6,303 bases of DNA from Bacillota bacterium (GTDB lineage: Bacteria; Bacillota; Dethiobacteria; Dethiobacterales; Dethiobacteraceae): positions 1 through 6,303 of the forward strand of contig QLUI01000112.1 in the NCBI GenBank assembly GCA_018725345.1, given 5' to 3'. The notes beneath the pieces are model-generated. The model made no database searches, was not told the DNA's origin, and saw only the letters and a list, made by a program, of their open reading frames with translations. Shown piece after piece: positions 1-6,209 of this stretch; the first letter of the stretch is position 1, and the number at the start of each line of letters is the position of its first letter. The translations under genes and the position numbers were made by a program.

Positions 1-42
1 AGGATCGTAGCTTCCCTGTAGGAGATAATTTCCTATGCGATG

Positions 43-72
43 AAAAAAACAAACCGGAGCAGCCTCCGGTTT
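43..72 (-). terminator. Intrinsic terminator of the rplU-prp-rpmA operon
   Basis: On the minus strand a 9-bp perfect stem (AAACCGGAG pairing with CTCCGGTTT, positions 64-72 and 51-59) encloses a 4-base loop. One base later a run of seven T residues follows (49-43). This is a textbook rho-independent terminator, lying 23 bases after the rpmA stop codon. It implies that the ribosomal-protein transcript ends here, so any following gene (often obgE in related genomes, outside this window) would need its own promoter or read-through. The plus-strand orientation lacks a comparable T-run. Confidence 0.92.
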
Positions 73-95
73 ATTTCAATTATTAGGTCGCCACT

Positions 96-386
96 CTAAA
101 CGGCTTGGGTGGCCAGATAGACACTTACTTGCTTTTTATCGCGGCCTTTGCGCTCAAAAGAAACTACGCCGTCAACCAAGGCATACAGGGTATCGTCTTT
201 GCCGCGGCCGACGTTATTGCCGGGGTGAATTTTTGTACCCCGTTGACGCACAAGTATACTGCCGGCAGAGACAGGCTGTCCGTCTGCTCTTTTCACACCT
301 AAATATTTAGGGTTGCTGTCACGACCGTTGCGGGAGCTTCCCACGCCTTTTTTATGAGCGAACAACTGTAGATTCATCAGCATCAT
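96..386 (-). CDS. rpmA: 50S ribosomal protein L27 with cleavable N-terminal extension
   Basis: This 96-residue protein is bacterial L27, a large-subunit component whose N-terminus reaches the peptidyl transferase centre. It has the family hallmarks HKKGVGSSRNGRDS (residues 11-24) and GTKIHPGNNVGRGKDDTL (about 50-67). Residues 1-9 (MMLMNLQLF) form the extra leader known from Firmicutes. By analogy with Staphylococcus aureus, the protease Prp cuts this leader off, probably between F9 and A10, leaving an E. coli-like AHKKG start. The ATG at 386 is chosen because a perfect AGGAGGTGA site lies 9 bases upstream and because it gives the same 9-residue leader length as the S. aureus protein. The ATGs at 383 and 377 are alternatives. 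It is the last gene of its operon, 13 bases after prp, and a terminator follows. Confidence 0.97.
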   Translation of the reverse strand: MMLMNLQLFAHKKGVGSSRNGRDSNPKYLGVKRADGQPVSAGSILVRQRGTKIHPGNNVGRGKDDTLYALVDGVVSFERKGRDKKQVSVYLATQAV

Positions 387-392
387 GAGAGT

Positions 393-402
393 TCACCTCC
401 TA
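393..402 (-). promoter_or_regulatory. Ribosome binding site of rpmA
   Basis: The minus strand reads TAGGAGGTGA here, close to a perfect complement of the 16S rRNA 3' end. It overlaps the TAG stop codon of prp (402-400), so translation of prp and rpmA is probably coupled. Its spacing favours the first of three closely spaced ATG codons (386, 383, 377). Confidence 0.9.
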
Positions 403-726
403 TTCTTCCTCTATCACTTTCAGAAAACCAGGGTAAGCCCGGTTAATTTCATCTAGACCGACCAACATGCTTTCGGCAAGCAATGCTGCCTTCTCATGCA
501 ACTCCGGCTGAAGCCCGGCTGGTATTCGCAGAAAAAAATAACCGTCATGTGCTTCTGCTGCCACAGGCAACCGTAACAGGCGCCGCAGACTGAAAAAGTA
601 GGTCTGCACCAGCACCGAAACGGCAGAGCAGATCAGATCTTCCCCCTTAGGCGCGCTGCCGGCATGGCCACTGACAGTAAGCTCTGAGACGCAGCCCGCC
701 TCGCGCATTACGCGGACGCGAATCAT
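400..726 (-). CDS. prp: Ribosomal-processing cysteine protease Prp
   Basis: This 108-residue cytoplasmic protein matches Prp (formerly YsxB/DUF464), the cysteine protease that removes the N-terminal extension of ribosomal protein L27 in Firmicutes. The diagnostic motif is visible: SGHAG with the catalytic histidine at H21, followed by GEDLICSAVS with the catalytic cysteine at C33. This is the same spacing as the H22/C34 pair of the S. aureus enzyme. The flexible loop between them (about residues 23-29) is glycine-rich, as expected. The length is normal for the family. It sits between rplU (6-base gap; its GAGG site lies inside the last rplU codons) and rpmA (13-base gap), which is its conserved location. 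The substrate is therefore encoded immediately downstream, and that L27 carries the extension Prp would cut. Nothing suggests loss of function. Confidence 0.95.
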   Translation of the reverse strand: MIRVRVMREAGCVSELTVSGHAGSAPKGEDLICSAVSVLVQTYFFSLRRLLRLPVAAEAHDGYFFLRIPAGLQPELHEKAALLAESMLVGLDEINRAYPGFLKVIEEE

Positions 727-732
727 TTTGAG

Positions 733-1044
733 TTATACCTCGATCTTTTCAATCAGAACACGTGTAAACGGCTGGCGATGACCCTGCTTACGGCGATAGT
801 TCTTCTTCGCTTTGAACTTAAAAACGATAATTTTTTTCGCTTTACCGTGGTCAAGCACCTTCCCCCGAACGAGCACACCGCTTAGATAGGGTTGCCCCAC
901 TACGAGGCGAGTTTCTTTTTTTACAGCCAATACACGTTCAAAGCCGACTTCCGTGCCAACCTCTGCAGCCAACATTTCCACATCGAGGATAGAACCTTCC
1001 TCAACGCGGTATTGTTTGCCGCCGGTTTCAATAATTGCGTACAT
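733..1044 (-). CDS. rplU: 50S ribosomal protein L21
   Basis: This 103-residue protein is ribosomal protein L21, a 23S rRNA-binding large-subunit protein. The start MYAIIETGGKQYRV is the conserved L21 N-terminus. The C-terminal RNA-binding signature KKNYRRKQGHRQPFT covers about residues 80-94. The start is placed at the ATG at 1044, because an AGGAAGGTG site lies 9 bases upstream and L21 proteins begin at this methionine. A TTG 36 bases further upstream would add 12 non-homologous residues and falls inside the structured leader. It is the first gene of a three-gene operon with prp and rpmA, driven by a strong promoter just after rng. In Bacillus subtilis a structured leader RNA precedes rplU, and a comparable structured leader is present here. 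Confidence 0.97.
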   Translation of the reverse strand: MYAIIETGGKQYRVEEGSILDVEMLAAEVGTEVGFERVLAVKKETRLVVGQPYLSGVLVRGKVLDHGKAKKIIVFKFKAKKNYRRKQGHRQPFTRVLIEKIEV

Positions 1045-1130
1045 GAAAATTTTCACCTTCCTGTCAAGACTCGCCGGCAAGAGGTACCTTATGGTTTAAA
1101 ACCTGCTGCCGAGCGGTTACCATCAGTCAC
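1045..1130 (-). ncRNA. Structured 5' leader of rplU, candidate L21 leader
   Basis: Between the predicted transcription start (about 1130) and the rplU ATG lies a leader of about 86 nt with a long stem-loop at 1113-1070. The pairs seen by eye are CUC(1113-1111)/GAG(1072-1070), a 3-base bulge GGC on the 3' side, GGCAG(1110-1106)/UUGCC(1080-1076), one C-C mismatch, and AGGU(1104-1101)/ACCU(1085-1082). The A/U-rich apical loop holds an alternative small hairpin GGUU-UUA-AACC (1103-1093). L21 leaders are known upstream of rplU in Firmicutes and are thought to mediate autoregulation by the ribosomal protein. Position, length and structure fit, but I could not compare with the Rfam model. Confidence 0.5.
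1054..1062 (-). promoter_or_regulatory. Ribosome binding site of rplU
   Basis: The minus strand reads AGGAAGGTG, 9 bases before the ATG at 1044. It fixes the start of rplU at that ATG rather than at the upstream in-frame TTG at 1080, which has no comparable site. It lies 7 bases downstream of the leader stem-loop, so changes in that fold could affect its accessibility; this is inference. Confidence 0.85.
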
Positions 1131-1136
1131 TACAGT

Positions 1137-1166
1137 ATTCTAGCACAAGGATAAAAGCTTTGTCAA
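1137..1166 (-). promoter_or_regulatory. Sigma-A-type promoter of rplU-prp-rpmA
   Basis: The minus strand carries a perfect -35 box TTGACA (1166-1161), an 18-base spacer, and a -10 box TAGAAT (1142-1137) with one mismatch to TATAAT. Just before the -10 lies TGTGC, matching the extended -10 (TGn) element. The start point is predicted at about 1130-1131. The -35 box begins on the base right after the rng stop codon (1169-1167), so the ribosomal operon has its own strong promoter although it directly follows the rng operon. No terminator is visible between rng and this promoter, so some read-through from rng is likely. Confidence 0.88.
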
Positions 1167-2843
1167 TCAGACAATCTTTGCACGGGCCTTGGTGCGAGCC
1201 ACTTCCGTGATTTGCACCGTAACTTTTTCGCCCACATAAGCTCCTCCGGCCTGCACATCAATCACAAGACCACTGATTCGGCCTATGCCGTCGTATGGGT
1301 TGTTAACATGGGGCTCTTCCACTTTAATTTCGTAATGCCCACCCACTTCCACCGGGAATGCCGCCGCTTGCACATCAGCAAGCTTGCCTGTGGCAAGGAT
1401 ACGGTATTTTTCCACGTGGATTGTCTCACTGCCACGGATAAAGATGGATTTGCCCGTTTCTTCTTCCAGCTTGCGCAAACAAGAACCCCCGGGACCAATC
1501 AGCAGCCCTGCCACGCTTTGATGCGCCTCTACCAACACAGCTTCAGCGTCAAGACCCGCTAAAAAATCTTTAAGCTGCCGCTCCGTCCGCGCACTAACGA
1601 CATCAGCCGTGAGAACTTTTCCGCGGCCTCCGCAATAAAAACATGTCTGTTGCAGTACTGCATCCAGCCCTTGCCATGCTTTCTTGCGAGTTATTTCAAC
1701 CAACCCCAGGGCTGTTAACCCCAAAATATGTGATTTTGTTCTGTCTTCCTTTGCTTTTTCCGTCAACACTTCCAATACCTGTTTGCGGTGCTCCGCGCTC
1801 TCCATATCGATAAAATCTATAATAATAATGCCACCGATATCACGAAGCCTCACCTGACGGATAATTTCTACTGCCGCTTCCTTGTTAGTTTTCAGCACTG
1901 TATCTGCCAGATTGGTTTTACCAATATATTTTCCCGTATTCACATCAATTACTGTCAGCGCCTCCGTATAATCAAACACCAAATAACCGCCACAATTAAG
2001 CCAGACAGTACGTGAAAGGGCTTTTTCAATTTCCGCCTCTACCCCATAAGCGTCAAAGATAGGCAGTTCCCCATTATAATGTTTTACCCGTCCTTTGAGT
2101 TCAGGTCCCAATATATCCAGCGCTTCCAAGATTTTATCGTATTCAAAGCGTTTGTCCACTAGTAATTCTTTAATCTGCTCCGTAAATAAATCCCTGATGA
2201 TCCGATAAACCAAATCCAAATCCTGATAGACCAGGCCAGGAGCCGACTGTCGGTCATAACGTGCCTGAATTCGCTCCCAGAGAGAAACCAAAAAACTGAG
2301 ATCCTGCCGGAATGCTTCTAAGTCCTGTTTTTCCGCCACCGTGCGCACTATCAATCCCATTCCGGAAGGGCGCAATTCAGAAGCAATTTGGCGCAGACGA
2401 TCCCGCTCCTCCGGTTCTTCTATCCGCCGTGAAACGCCGGCATATTCGGCGGTGGGCATCAGCACTAAATGCCTTCCCGGAAAGGTAATTTGTCTGGTAA
2501 GGCGGGCGCCTTTACTGCCAAAAGGTTCCTTAATAACCTGAACCATCAATTCATTACCGGGGCGCAGCAACTGTTCAATCTTCTTTTTCGGGTGTTGCCT
2601 GCCATTGCTTTCATCAGGCAACAAAGCATCGTCGACATACAAAAAAGCGTTTCTTTCCAGGCCGATATCCACAAAAGCCGCCTGCATGCCTGGCAGGACA
2701 TTGGAAACCACGCCTTTATAAATATTCCCAACCACTCGCTGATGCATAGGCCGTTCAAAATAAATCTCTACCGGCTTGCCTTCTTCCAGCACTGCCACGC
2801 GGGTTTGCTTGTTATCACAATTGATAACAATTTTCTTCTGCAT
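1167..2843 (-). CDS. rng: Ribonuclease G/E family endoribonuclease with C-terminal TRAM-like domain
   Basis: This 558-residue protein is an RNase E/G endonuclease, cutting single-stranded RNA in rRNA maturation and mRNA decay in the cytoplasm. An S1 RNA-binding domain spans about residues 36-118 (VVGNIYKGVV, AAFVDIG, NAFLYVDD). The catalytic metal-binding aspartates are visible in TVIDVNTG (D300) and IIDFIDME (D343). The zinc-link cysteines of CFYCGGRG (C401, C404), used for dimerisation, are intact. The small domain contains a KH-like glycine loop (GPGG, 450-453). Residues about 495-558 look like a TRAM domain, making the protein longer than E. coli RNase G (489 residues). The RNase E degradosome scaffold tail is absent. 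The start is set at the ATG at 2843 because AAAGAGGTG lies 7 bases upstream and MQKKIVIN is the family N-terminus. It lies 17 bases downstream of the DUF2344 gene, suggesting co-transcription. Confidence 0.95.
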   Translation of the reverse strand: MQKKIVINCDNKQTRVAVLEEGKPVEIYFERPMHQRVVGNIYKGVVSNVLPGMQAAFVDIGLERNAFLYVDDALLPDESNGRQHPKKKIEQLLRPGNELMVQVIKEPFGSKGARLTRQITFPGRHLVLMPTAEYAGVSRRIEEPEERDRLRQIASELRPSGMGLIVRTVAEKQDLEAFRQDLSFLVSLWERIQARYDRQSAPGLVYQDLDLVYRIIRDLFTEQIKELLVDKRFEYDKILEALDILGPELKGRVKHYNGELPIFDAYGVEAEIEKALSRTVWLNCGGYLVFDYTEALTVIDVNTGKYIGKTNLADTVLKTNKEAAVEIIRQVRLRDIGGIIIIDFIDMESAEHRKQVLEVLTEKAKEDRTKSHILGLTALGLVEITRKKAWQGLDAVLQQTCFYCGGRGKVLTADVVSARTERQLKDFLAGLDAEAVLVEAHQSVAGLLIGPGGSCLRKLEEETGKSIFIRGSETIHVEKYRILATGKLADVQAAAFPVEVGGHYEIKVEEPHVNNPYDGIGRISGLVIDVQAGGAYVGEKVTVQITEVARTKARAKIV

Positions 2844-2850
2844 TTTCTGA

Positions 2851-2859
2851 CACCTCTTT
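2851..2859 (-). promoter_or_regulatory. Ribosome binding site deciding the rng start
   Basis: The minus strand reads AAAGAGGTG, 7 bases before the ATG at 2843, inside the 17-base gap after the DUF2344 gene. It supports that ATG over the in-frame TTG at 2897, which would overlap the upstream gene by 37 bases and add 18 residues with no family counterpart. Confidence 0.85.
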
Positions 2860-2860
2860 A

Positions 2861-3529
2861 CTAGTTGAGAAGAACAGCCATTGGCTCCTGAAAACAACGC
2901 CCCGAAGCAACATACAGCTCTGTCCTGTGCACCCTGCCTTCAACGGCTGGCAGGCGCAAAAGCTTCAGAACTTCCCCGGGCCTAACGACACCCTCTCCCC
3001 CTGAGGCTAAGAGCATACGCAGGCACGATTCCTTCTCGTCCGCTTCTAATCTATAAATCAGTGGCCGTATATCCACGGTTTTTAACCTATTTTTCCTTTC
3101 CCGCTGCACAGGGAGAGCTACTGCTGATAACAATCCTTGCACAGCTTCCTGCAAGTGCCGACTTTCATCGGCTTGAAGCGGTAGTTCCCATTGCGCGGCA
3201 CAGACAAGTGACATTAATGCAGGGGTGGCTTCCGGAATCTGACGCCAGTCAACCATCTTCAGGCCATGGGGCAAAGTTTCGGCCAGCCGTTCAAAAGCTG
3301 CTCCGTCCAGCTGTTTGTCAAATAGAATGTCCAGATACTCGCCTTCACTCGTAACACCTACTGCCAACGCTGAAGCAAATGAAATTTTAGGATGCCGATT
3401 AAAACCTGCACTGTATGCTACCGGCAGAGCAGCCCGGCGAATGGCGCGTTGCCAAACACGCATCAAATCCAAATGTGAAAGGAAACGCATTGGACTTTCT
3501 TTGGCAAACTTAATCCAGACGCGCATCAT
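2861..3529 (-). CDS. DUF2344 (TIGR03936) radical-SAM-linked protein
   Basis: This 222-residue protein belongs to the DUF2344 family, annotated as radical-SAM linked protein; no reaction has been assigned to the family as far as I know. The recognisable block is at the N-terminus: FLSHLDL (residues 16-22), RRAALPVAYS (31-40), GFNRHPKISFA (42-52) and SEGEYLD (61-67). This block is the family signature and its conserved H, R and acidic residues suggest a binding or catalytic site (inference). No membrane segment is seen, so it should be cytoplasmic. The start is set at the ATG at 3529 because AAAGGAG lies 6 bases upstream; the next codon is also ATG (3526) and could be used. The gene overlaps the end of the radical SAM gene by 20 bases, implying coupled translation, and in some bacteria the two are fused. 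Confidence 0.92.
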   Translation of the reverse strand: MMRVWIKFAKESPMRFLSHLDLMRVWQRAIRRAALPVAYSAGFNRHPKISFASALAVGVTSEGEYLDILFDKQLDGAAFERLAETLPHGLKMVDWRQIPEATPALMSLVCAAQWELPLQADESRHLQEAVQGLLSAVALPVQRERKNRLKTVDIRPLIYRLEADEKESCLRMLLASGGEGVVRPGEVLKLLRLPAVEGRVHRTELYVASGRCFQEPMAVLLN

Positions 3530-5381
3530 GACAGACTCCTTTGCCATCTTTATCATCTTTACCTTCCAGCAGCAGGCTCATTCCGCAACCGAGGCAGTTC
3601 TCCCTGCAATCTTGGGAAACCTTGGCGGCCAAAGCCAATTCGTATTCCTTTGTTAAATAAGCCTTAGTTACCCCGGAATCCAAGTGATCCCAAGGTAATG
3701 GCTCGTCCAAGCCATATTGCCTAGCTGCCAATTCCGCCAAATCCAGACCATTGTCTCTAAAAGCTTGCTGCCAATTCTCAAAAGAAAAATGTTCATCCCA
3801 GCCGTCCAGTTTACAGCCAAGTTCAGCGGCACTGGCAATCACAGCGCATAATTCCCGCCCGCCACGCGCTAGGGCAGCCTCCAGCAAACTAGGCTCGACT
3901 CCGTGCCATTTATATTGTGCTCCTGTGGCACGTAAACTTTGGCGCAAAACATTATGCCTGCGCAAAACTTCATCCCGCGGGATTAACCCTGCCCATTGAA
4001 AGGGCGTATGAGCTTTCGGAACAAAGACTGATACGGAAACAGTTACCCGCGGTTTACCACGGCAGCCCGCCTGTTTATAGGCAGCCATCACCTTGCGAAC
4101 CAAAGCAGTAATTCCTTCCACGTCTTCATCTGTTTCGGTCGGCAGACCAATCATGAAATACAACTTGATTCCGGTCCAACCGGCGGCAAACGCATCTGTC
4201 GCCGCGCCAATCATGTCAGCTTCTGAAATATTTTTATTGATTACATCACGCAAGCGCTGGGTGCCAGCCTCAGGAGCAAAAGTAAGCCCGCTTTTGCGGA
4301 CCTGCTTGACTTGTTCTGCCAGTTGACCGGAGAAAGAATCCAGACGCAGGGAGGGCAAAGAGAGGGCGACTCCTTCTTTGGCTAGTTCAATGCCCAACTC
4401 CGTCACAAGTTGCAAAATGGCGCTGTAATCCCCGCTGCTTAACGAGCTAAGAGCCAATTCATCGTACCCGCTTGTCCTAACCAATTCTTTAGCCAACTCT
4501 TTTAGTTTAGCCGGTGTCCGCTCCCGCAACGGACGGTAAATAATACCGGCCTGGCAGAAACGGCACCCTCTCGTACAACCACGAAACAACTCCAGCACTA
4601 AGCGGTCATGAACAATGCTACCATAGGGAACTACAAATTTTTCTGGATAAGCTGCCGCATCCAAATCTACGACTACGGCACGCTGAACCTGCCTGGGAAG
4701 ATTGGCGTGAAGCGGCCGCGTACCAAGAAAACAACCATTCATATCAAAATCAGGCATGTAAAGTGACGGTACATAAACTCCGTCTATCTGGGACAAGGAG
4801 AGTAACTTTTCCGCCCGCGATAACTGTTTGTTCTGCTCTAAAAAAAATAAAACTTGCGGCAGAGTTTCTTCCGCATCGCCAAGCATAAAAAAATCAAAGA
4901 AATGGGCCAAAGGCTCCGGGTTAAACGCTCCAGGGCCTCCTCCAACCACCAGAGGTTCCTCCTCACCGCGTGACTGAGCTAAGATAGAAACTCCACCAAG
5001 CTGAAGCATCTGCAAAATTGTGGCGTAAGAAAGTTCATACTGCAAGGTGAAACCCAAAAGATCAAAGGCGGCTAAAGGTGTTACAGTTTCAAGCGAACAT
5101 AGCGGAAATGCTTCATCCCGCAAAATTGCCTCCAGGTCGGTATCCGGCATAAACACGCGCTCAGCCGCCCACTGCTCAGTGTTATTGATCAGAGAATAGA
5201 GAATTTTTAAGCCCAAGTGAGACATCCCAATTTCATACAAATCAGGGAAGGCGAGCGCCACTTTGACTAAGCAGCGGGAAAGATCCTTGACGACCGCATT
5301 CACTTCATTGCCTAAATAGCGCGTCGGCTTTTGCACCCGGGGCAGAATTATGTCCCAGAACTTCACTTTGTAATCGACCAT
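3510..5381 (-). CDS. B12-binding-like radical SAM protein of the TIGR03960 family
   Basis: This 623-residue protein matches the uncharacterised radical SAM family that is paired with DUF2344 proteins. Residues about 20-240 form the N-terminal part resembling a cobalamin-binding/Rossmann region (ALAFPDLYEIGMSHLG at 43-58, VVGGGPGAFNPEP at 145-157, LGDAEE at 167-172). The 4Fe-4S cluster motif that cleaves S-adenosylmethionine is GCTRGCRFC, with C269, C273 and C276. Further barrel motifs follow: LSSLSSGDY (311-319), FAPEAGTQRLR (368-378) and KLYFMIGLPTETDED (406-420). Near the C-terminus a second group, DCRENCLGCG (C592, C596, C599), is typical of the family and may bind metal (inference). An ATG with GGAGG 6 bases upstream (5388-5392) supports the start. 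Substrate and product are unknown. Its constant company with rng and ribosomal genes hints at RNA or ribosome-related chemistry, but that is speculation. Confidence 0.94.
   Translation of the reverse strand: MVDYKVKFWDIILPRVQKPTRYLGNEVNAVVKDLSRCLVKVALAFPDLYEIGMSHLGLKILYSLINNTEQWAAERVFMPDTDLEAILRDEAFPLCSLETVTPLAAFDLLGFTLQYELSYATILQMLQLGGVSILAQSRGEEEPLVVGGGPGAFNPEPLAHFFDFFMLGDAEETLPQVLFFLEQNKQLSRAEKLLSLSQIDGVYVPSLYMPDFDMNGCFLGTRPLHANLPRQVQRAVVVDLDAAAYPEKFVVPYGSIVHDRLVLELFRGCTRGCRFCQAGIIYRPLRERTPAKLKELAKELVRTSGYDELALSSLSSGDYSAILQLVTELGIELAKEGVALSLPSLRLDSFSGQLAEQVKQVRKSGLTFAPEAGTQRLRDVINKNISEADMIGAATDAFAAGWTGIKLYFMIGLPTETDEDVEGITALVRKVMAAYKQAGCRGKPRVTVSVSVFVPKAHTPFQWAGLIPRDEVLRRHNVLRQSLRATGAQYKWHGVEPSLLEAALARGGRELCAVIASAAELGCKLDGWDEHFSFENWQQAFRDNGLDLAELAARQYGLDEPLPWDHLDSGVTKAYLTKEYELALAAKVSQDCRENCLGCGMSLLLEGKDDKDGKGVCHDARLD
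3536..3542 (-). promoter_or_regulatory. Ribosome binding site of the DUF2344 gene, inside the radical SAM gene
   Basis: The minus strand reads AAAGGAG, 6 bases before the ATG at 3529 and 9 before the ATG at 3526. It lies within the last codons of the upstream radical SAM gene. It argues against starting at the ATG codons at 3556 or 3547, which would lengthen the overlap and lack such a site. Confidence 0.82.
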
Positions 5382-5504
5382 GAGGCGCCTCCGTATGTTG
5401 AGATTTTCTACTAGTTTACCACAATGACCCAGCTAACATTACTTCGCTTTCGACTTGCTAAATCCTCCATGGCAAAATATATTTAAACGCAAGACTTCCG
5501 CCGA
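5382..5504 (-). other. Intergenic gap between the M50 remnant and the radical SAM gene
   Basis: These 123 bases hold the GGAGG ribosome binding site of the radical SAM gene (5388-5392) near their 3' end. The site is embedded in a perfect 10-base palindrome GAGGCGCCTC (5382-5391) that abuts the ATG. I see no convincing intrinsic terminator after the M50 remnant. A TGG-TAAACT sequence resembles an extended -10 box, but no good -35 lies at the right distance. The radical SAM-DUF2344-rng transcript could start here or be read through from upstream; the sequence does not decide. Confidence 0.4.
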
Positions 5505-6179
5505 CTAGCGTGGTAGGACGCTTTTCACAACCGCACCAATCCCTTTTTGCATAATTGTGTCGAGCACATCGCTCTCCATTGCCTCACCTAAAACTCTGCC
5601 TTCACGACTAACTACAACCACCCGGTGATATTTTTTCATGGCAAACTGCCGCAACAAGTCTTTTATCAGAGCATCCTCTAGCGCCATCAATGTAGTTAGT
5701 GGCATGATCCCCTGTTCATAAAACACTTTTTTCTTCCGAGAGAGTCCGCGAATAAATGCGTATAGCGCCACAGTCCGTTCTTTCTCTGCCCCGTAATAAA
5801 GAAAACAGGCGGCGGCAAACAAAGTAATATGGAAATGTCCCAGATAATACAAATAGAGTCCCAAAGCAAAAAGCAGCAACGAAATGAGCTGACTGACACG
5901 TACAGCCAGCTCCGTAGCCTGTTGGAAACCCAGTGTGCCCGCTAGACGTGCACGCAAAATTCTGCCGCCATCTAAGGGAAGAGCCGGCAAAAGGTTAAAA
6001 AAGCCTAACACCAGATTACAGCGGATAAAAAACAGAAATGTTTCGTTATGTTGCCAGGAAGGCAGATTGCCATAGATCACAATTGACACTGCCACCAAAA
6101 AAAAATTAAAGAGCGGCCCAGCTAATGAGACGTTGCTTTCCACCTGTGGATCCAGCCCATTTTGAGCACCCTTAAACAA
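5505..6179 (-). pseudogene. SpoIVFB-like M50 site-2 protease, N-terminally truncated, lacking HExxH
   Basis: The readable part (about 224 codons) resembles the C-terminal three quarters of an M50 intramembrane metalloprotease of the SpoIVFB type. Visible parts are GLDPQVES and SLAGPLFNF (residues 8-26, entry to a membrane segment), NLLPALPLDGGR (62-73, carrying the zinc-ligand aspartate D70), a hydrophobic stretch at about 95-130, and a CBS-like tail (about 157-224) ending at TAG. The N-terminal membrane segment with the HExxH zinc site is missing. The same frame meets a stop at 6210-6212, 11 codons before the nominal TTG start, which has no ribosome binding site, and no HExxH can be read in any frame up to the window edge. 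Similarity to the family fades at about 6165-6175. I infer a gene broken by deletion or insertion; the rest is undamaged, so the break may be recent. A chimeric assembly is the alternative. Confidence 0.72.
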
Positions 6180-6209
6180 GGAAAAAAGAATTATGAATGA
6201 CTGATTTTT

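Noticed and set aside
19..35. Imperfect inverted repeat TAGGA...TCCTA near the left edge
   Set aside because: Only five pairs with a 7-base A/T-rich loop and no T-run; it lies beyond the real terminator and may be chance.
1045..1080. Upstream TTG start for rplU, adding 12 residues
   Set aside because: The added residues are not part of L21, there is no ribosome binding site, and the stretch is leader RNA.
2469..2864. A 131-codon plus-strand open frame antisense to rng
   Set aside because: It is opposite a clearly conserved gene and its translation shows no domain; other plus-strand frames were dismissed for the same reason.
2844..2897. Upstream TTG start for rng, adding 18 residues
   Set aside because: It would overlap the DUF2344 gene and lacks a binding site, whereas the ATG at 2843 has AAAGAGGTG and the family N-terminus.
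3530..3556. Upstream ATG starts (3556, 3547) for the DUF2344 gene
   Set aside because: The AAAGGAG site lies downstream of them and is correctly spaced for 3529; the extra residues do not resemble the family.
5411..5470. A 19-codon minus-strand frame (MEDLASRKRS...) in the gap before the radical SAM gene
   Set aside because: No ribosome binding site upstream and no recognisable product; its length is expected by chance.
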